NCBI RefSeq assembly: GCF_000425305.1
Contig: NZ_AUDE01000013.1
Coordinates: 1 to 64,000 of the forward strand
Direction: 5' to 3'
Length of the DNA: 64,000 nucleotides
Source of the DNA: Psychroserpens burtonensis DSM 12212
Lineage (GTDB): Bacteria > Bacteroidota > Bacteroidia > Flavobacteriales > Flavobacteriaceae
The position numbers and the translations under genes are program-made. Under the pieces are notes generated by a model, which was not told the origin of the DNA, did no database searches, and saw nothing but the letters and a program-made list of their open reading frames with translations. Of the stretch, positions 62,398-64,000 are shown piece by piece; the stretch's first letter is position 1; every line of letters begins with the position of its first letter.

Positions 62398-64000
62398 ATG
62401 ATTTCAGTAGATAATTTAGCAGTTGAGTTTAGTGGTCAAACACTTTTTAGTGACGTATCATTTACGATTAATGCAGATGATAAAATTGCATTAATGGGAA
62501 AAAATGGTGCAGGAAAATCAACAATGATGAAAATTATTGCAGGTGTTCAAAAGGCAACACGCGGAAACGTGAGAACGCCAAAAGATGCCATCATAGCCTA
62601 TTTGCCGCAGCATTTACTAACTGAAGATGATACAACTGTTTTTGAAGAAGCCTCTAAAGCGTTTCGCCATGTGTTTGAGATGCGTGATGAGATGGACCAT
62701 CTCAACAAACAGCTCGAAACCCGAACCGATTATGAGTCTGATGAGTACATGAAGATTATTGAGCGTGTATCAGATTTGGGAGAGACCTATTACGCTTTAG
62801 AAGATGTAAATTACGATGCTGAAGTTGAAAAAGCACTCAAAGGGTTAGGGTTTAGGCAAACTGATTTTTCAAGACAAACTAATGAGTTTTCAGGAGGTTA
62901 TCGCATGCGAATTGAACTCGCTAAAATTTTACTTCAAAAGCCAGACTTGATTTTATTAGATGAGCCTACCAATCATATAGATATTGAGTCTGTGATATGG
63001 TTAGAGGATTTCTTGGTAAATAAAGCCAATGCAGTCGTGGTGATTTCTCACGATCGCGCCTTTATCGATACCATTACCAATCGTACGATTGAAGTGACAA
63101 TGGGACGTATTTATGACTATAAAGCGAAGTATACGCATTACTTGCAATTACGTGAAGATAGACGCGTACACCAAATCAAAGCCTACCAAGAGCAACAAAA
63201 ATTTATTTCCGATAATCAAACGTTTATTGACCGCTTTAAAGGGACCTATTCAAAAACAAACCAAGTGACGTCTCGTGAGCGCATGCTTGAAAAATTACAG
63301 ATTATTGAAATTGATGATGTGGATACGTCTGCACTCAAATTGCGTTTTCCGCCAACACAGCGTTCTGGTGATTATCCTGTAACCGTAAAAGACGTGTCTA
63401 AATCTTATGGCAACCATGCGGTTTTTAAAAATGCTAATATGTCTATTGCCAGAGGTGAGAAAGTTTGTTTTGTAGGACGAAATGGTGAAGGGAAGTCGAC
63501 AATGATAAAAGCCATTTTAGGTCAAATTGATGTCGATGGCACCTGTGACTTAGGTCATAATGTTAAGGTGGGTTATTTTGCCCAAAACCAAGCTGCCTTG
63601 CTAGATGAGGATGTAACGATTTTTCAAACGGTTGATGACGTCGCTAAAGGCGATGTGCGCACACAAATTAAAAATATATTAGGTCGCTTTATGTTTAAAG
63701 GCGATGAGATTGATAAAAAAGTAGGGTTACTCTCTGGAGGTGAAAAAACCAGACTAGCGATGGTGAAGTTATTATTGGAGCCGGTAAACTTGCTGATTCT
63801 TGATGAGCCCACAAATCACTTAGATTTAAAATCTAAAGATGTCCTTAAAGAAGCGCTTCAAAATTTTGATGGGACGCTTGTTCTAGTCTCTCACGATCGT
63901 GATTTTCTACAAGGGCTTTCTAAAAAAGTATTTGAGTTTAAGGAGCAACGTGTGATTGAACATTTTGAAACGATTGATGATTTCTTAATAAGGAATCGTG
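62398..64000 (+). CDS. ABC-F family ATPase (cut by window edge)
   Basis: 534 codons are visible and the end is missing. The protein has two ABC cassettes and no membrane segments. Cassette 1 has Walker A GKNGAGKST, signature FSGGYRMR and Walker B LILLDEPTNHIDI. Cassette 2 has Walker A GRNGEGKST, signature LSGGEKTR and Walker B LLILDEPTNHLDL. The linker between them is charged (about 240-300). ABC-F proteins bind the ribosomal E site and act in translation control or antibiotic protection; the layout is closest to the housekeeping Uup/YbiT-like group. The start ATG at 62398 gives MISVDNLAVEFSGQTLF. Confidence 0.93.
   Translation, partial: MISVDNLAVEFSGQTLFSDVSFTINADDKIALMGKNGAGKSTMMKIIAGVQKATRGNVRTPKDAIIAYLPQHLLTEDDTTVFEEASKAFRHVFEMRDEMDHLNKQLETRTDYESDEYMKIIERVSDLGETYYALEDVNYDAEVEKALKGLGFRQTDFSRQTNEFSGGYRMRIELAKILLQKPDLILLDEPTNHIDIESVIWLEDFLVNKANAVVVISHDRAFIDTITNRTIEVTMGRIYDYKAKYTHYLQLREDRRVHQIKAYQEQQKFISDNQTFIDRFKGTYSKTNQVTSRERMLEKLQIIEIDDVDTSALKLRFPPTQRSGDYPVTVKDVSKSYGNHAVFKNANMSIARGEKVCFVGRNGEGKSTMIKAILGQIDVDGTCDLGHNVKVGYFAQNQAALLDEDVTIFQTVDDVAKGDVRTQIKNILGRFMFKGDEIDKKVGLLSGGEKTRLAMVKLLLEPVNLLILDEPTNHLDLKSKDVLKEALQNFDGTLVLVSHDRDFLQGLSKKVFEFKEQRVIEHFETIDDFLIRNR

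Overview
The window looks like a chromosome segment of a marine-type member of Flavobacteriaceae (Bacteroidota). The evidence is the AT-rich composition, -7 boxes of the TAnnTTTG type, a type IX secretion (T9SS) sorting tail, an OlsF-type ornithine-lipid synthase, DUF5686 and CarboxypepD_reg-like outer-membrane proteins, DUF3494 ice-binding proteins and many SC-N/D-rich lipoproteins. The genus cannot be fixed from the sequence alone.

Layout. 1-0.65 kb: the 5' end of an IS30-family element next to a truncated, frameshifted surface-protein gene. 0.6-12.1 kb: housekeeping genes (olsF, aspartate kinase, an acetyltransferase, fbp, a TerB-like protein, mfd, an EamA transporter, a TlpA-like thioredoxin). 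12.2-18.9 kb: a complete RND efflux operon on the minus strand (TetR, TolC, HlyD, RND pump) with a visible promoter and a candidate TetR operator. 19-25.1 kb: polyprenyl diphosphate synthase and the sucA-sucB pair. 25.2-29 kb: a decayed two-gene module of a lipoprotein and a T9SS-sorted alpha/beta hydrolase. 29.1-30.8 kb: a 36-residue membrane peptide gene and an array of four short palindrome-leader-terminator units, next to a LuxR-type response regulator gene. 30.8-33.5 kb: a retropepsin-like protein, TatD, asparaginase and tRNA-Ser(GGA). 33.7-37 kb: two paralogous ice-binding proteins whose DUF3494 fold appears circularly permuted. 38.2-41.4 kb: an ExbB/ExbD/ExbD proton-channel operon and a PorT-like barrel. 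41.4-50.5 kb: a PAP2-like protein, rpoN, asnS, an MMPL-type exporter, a DUF5686 barrel, frr and pyrH. 50.7-58.8 kb: an accessory island with a membrane-bound AraC regulator, lipoproteins, a three-copy tandem array of related lipoproteins and a second (broken) T9SS hydrolase. 58.9-64 kb: tsf, rpsB, rpsI, rplM and an ABC-F protein cut by the window edge.

The most unusual content is the lipoprotein plus T9SS-hydrolase module, present twice (28.98-25.23 kb minus; 53.0-58.8 kb plus). In the second copy the lipoprotein has been amplified, and each extra unit carries only the signal-peptide end of the hydrolase gene and a ~33-bp sequence that also follows the AraC gene. Both hydrolase copies have stops or frameshifts, so the module is probably degenerating in this strain. 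Other notable structures are a REP-like palindrome translated in frame inside mfd, two related inverted-repeat elements in divergent intergenic regions, and the array of terminator-ended units beside the response regulator. Protein family calls rest on motif reading by eye; no database search was run.
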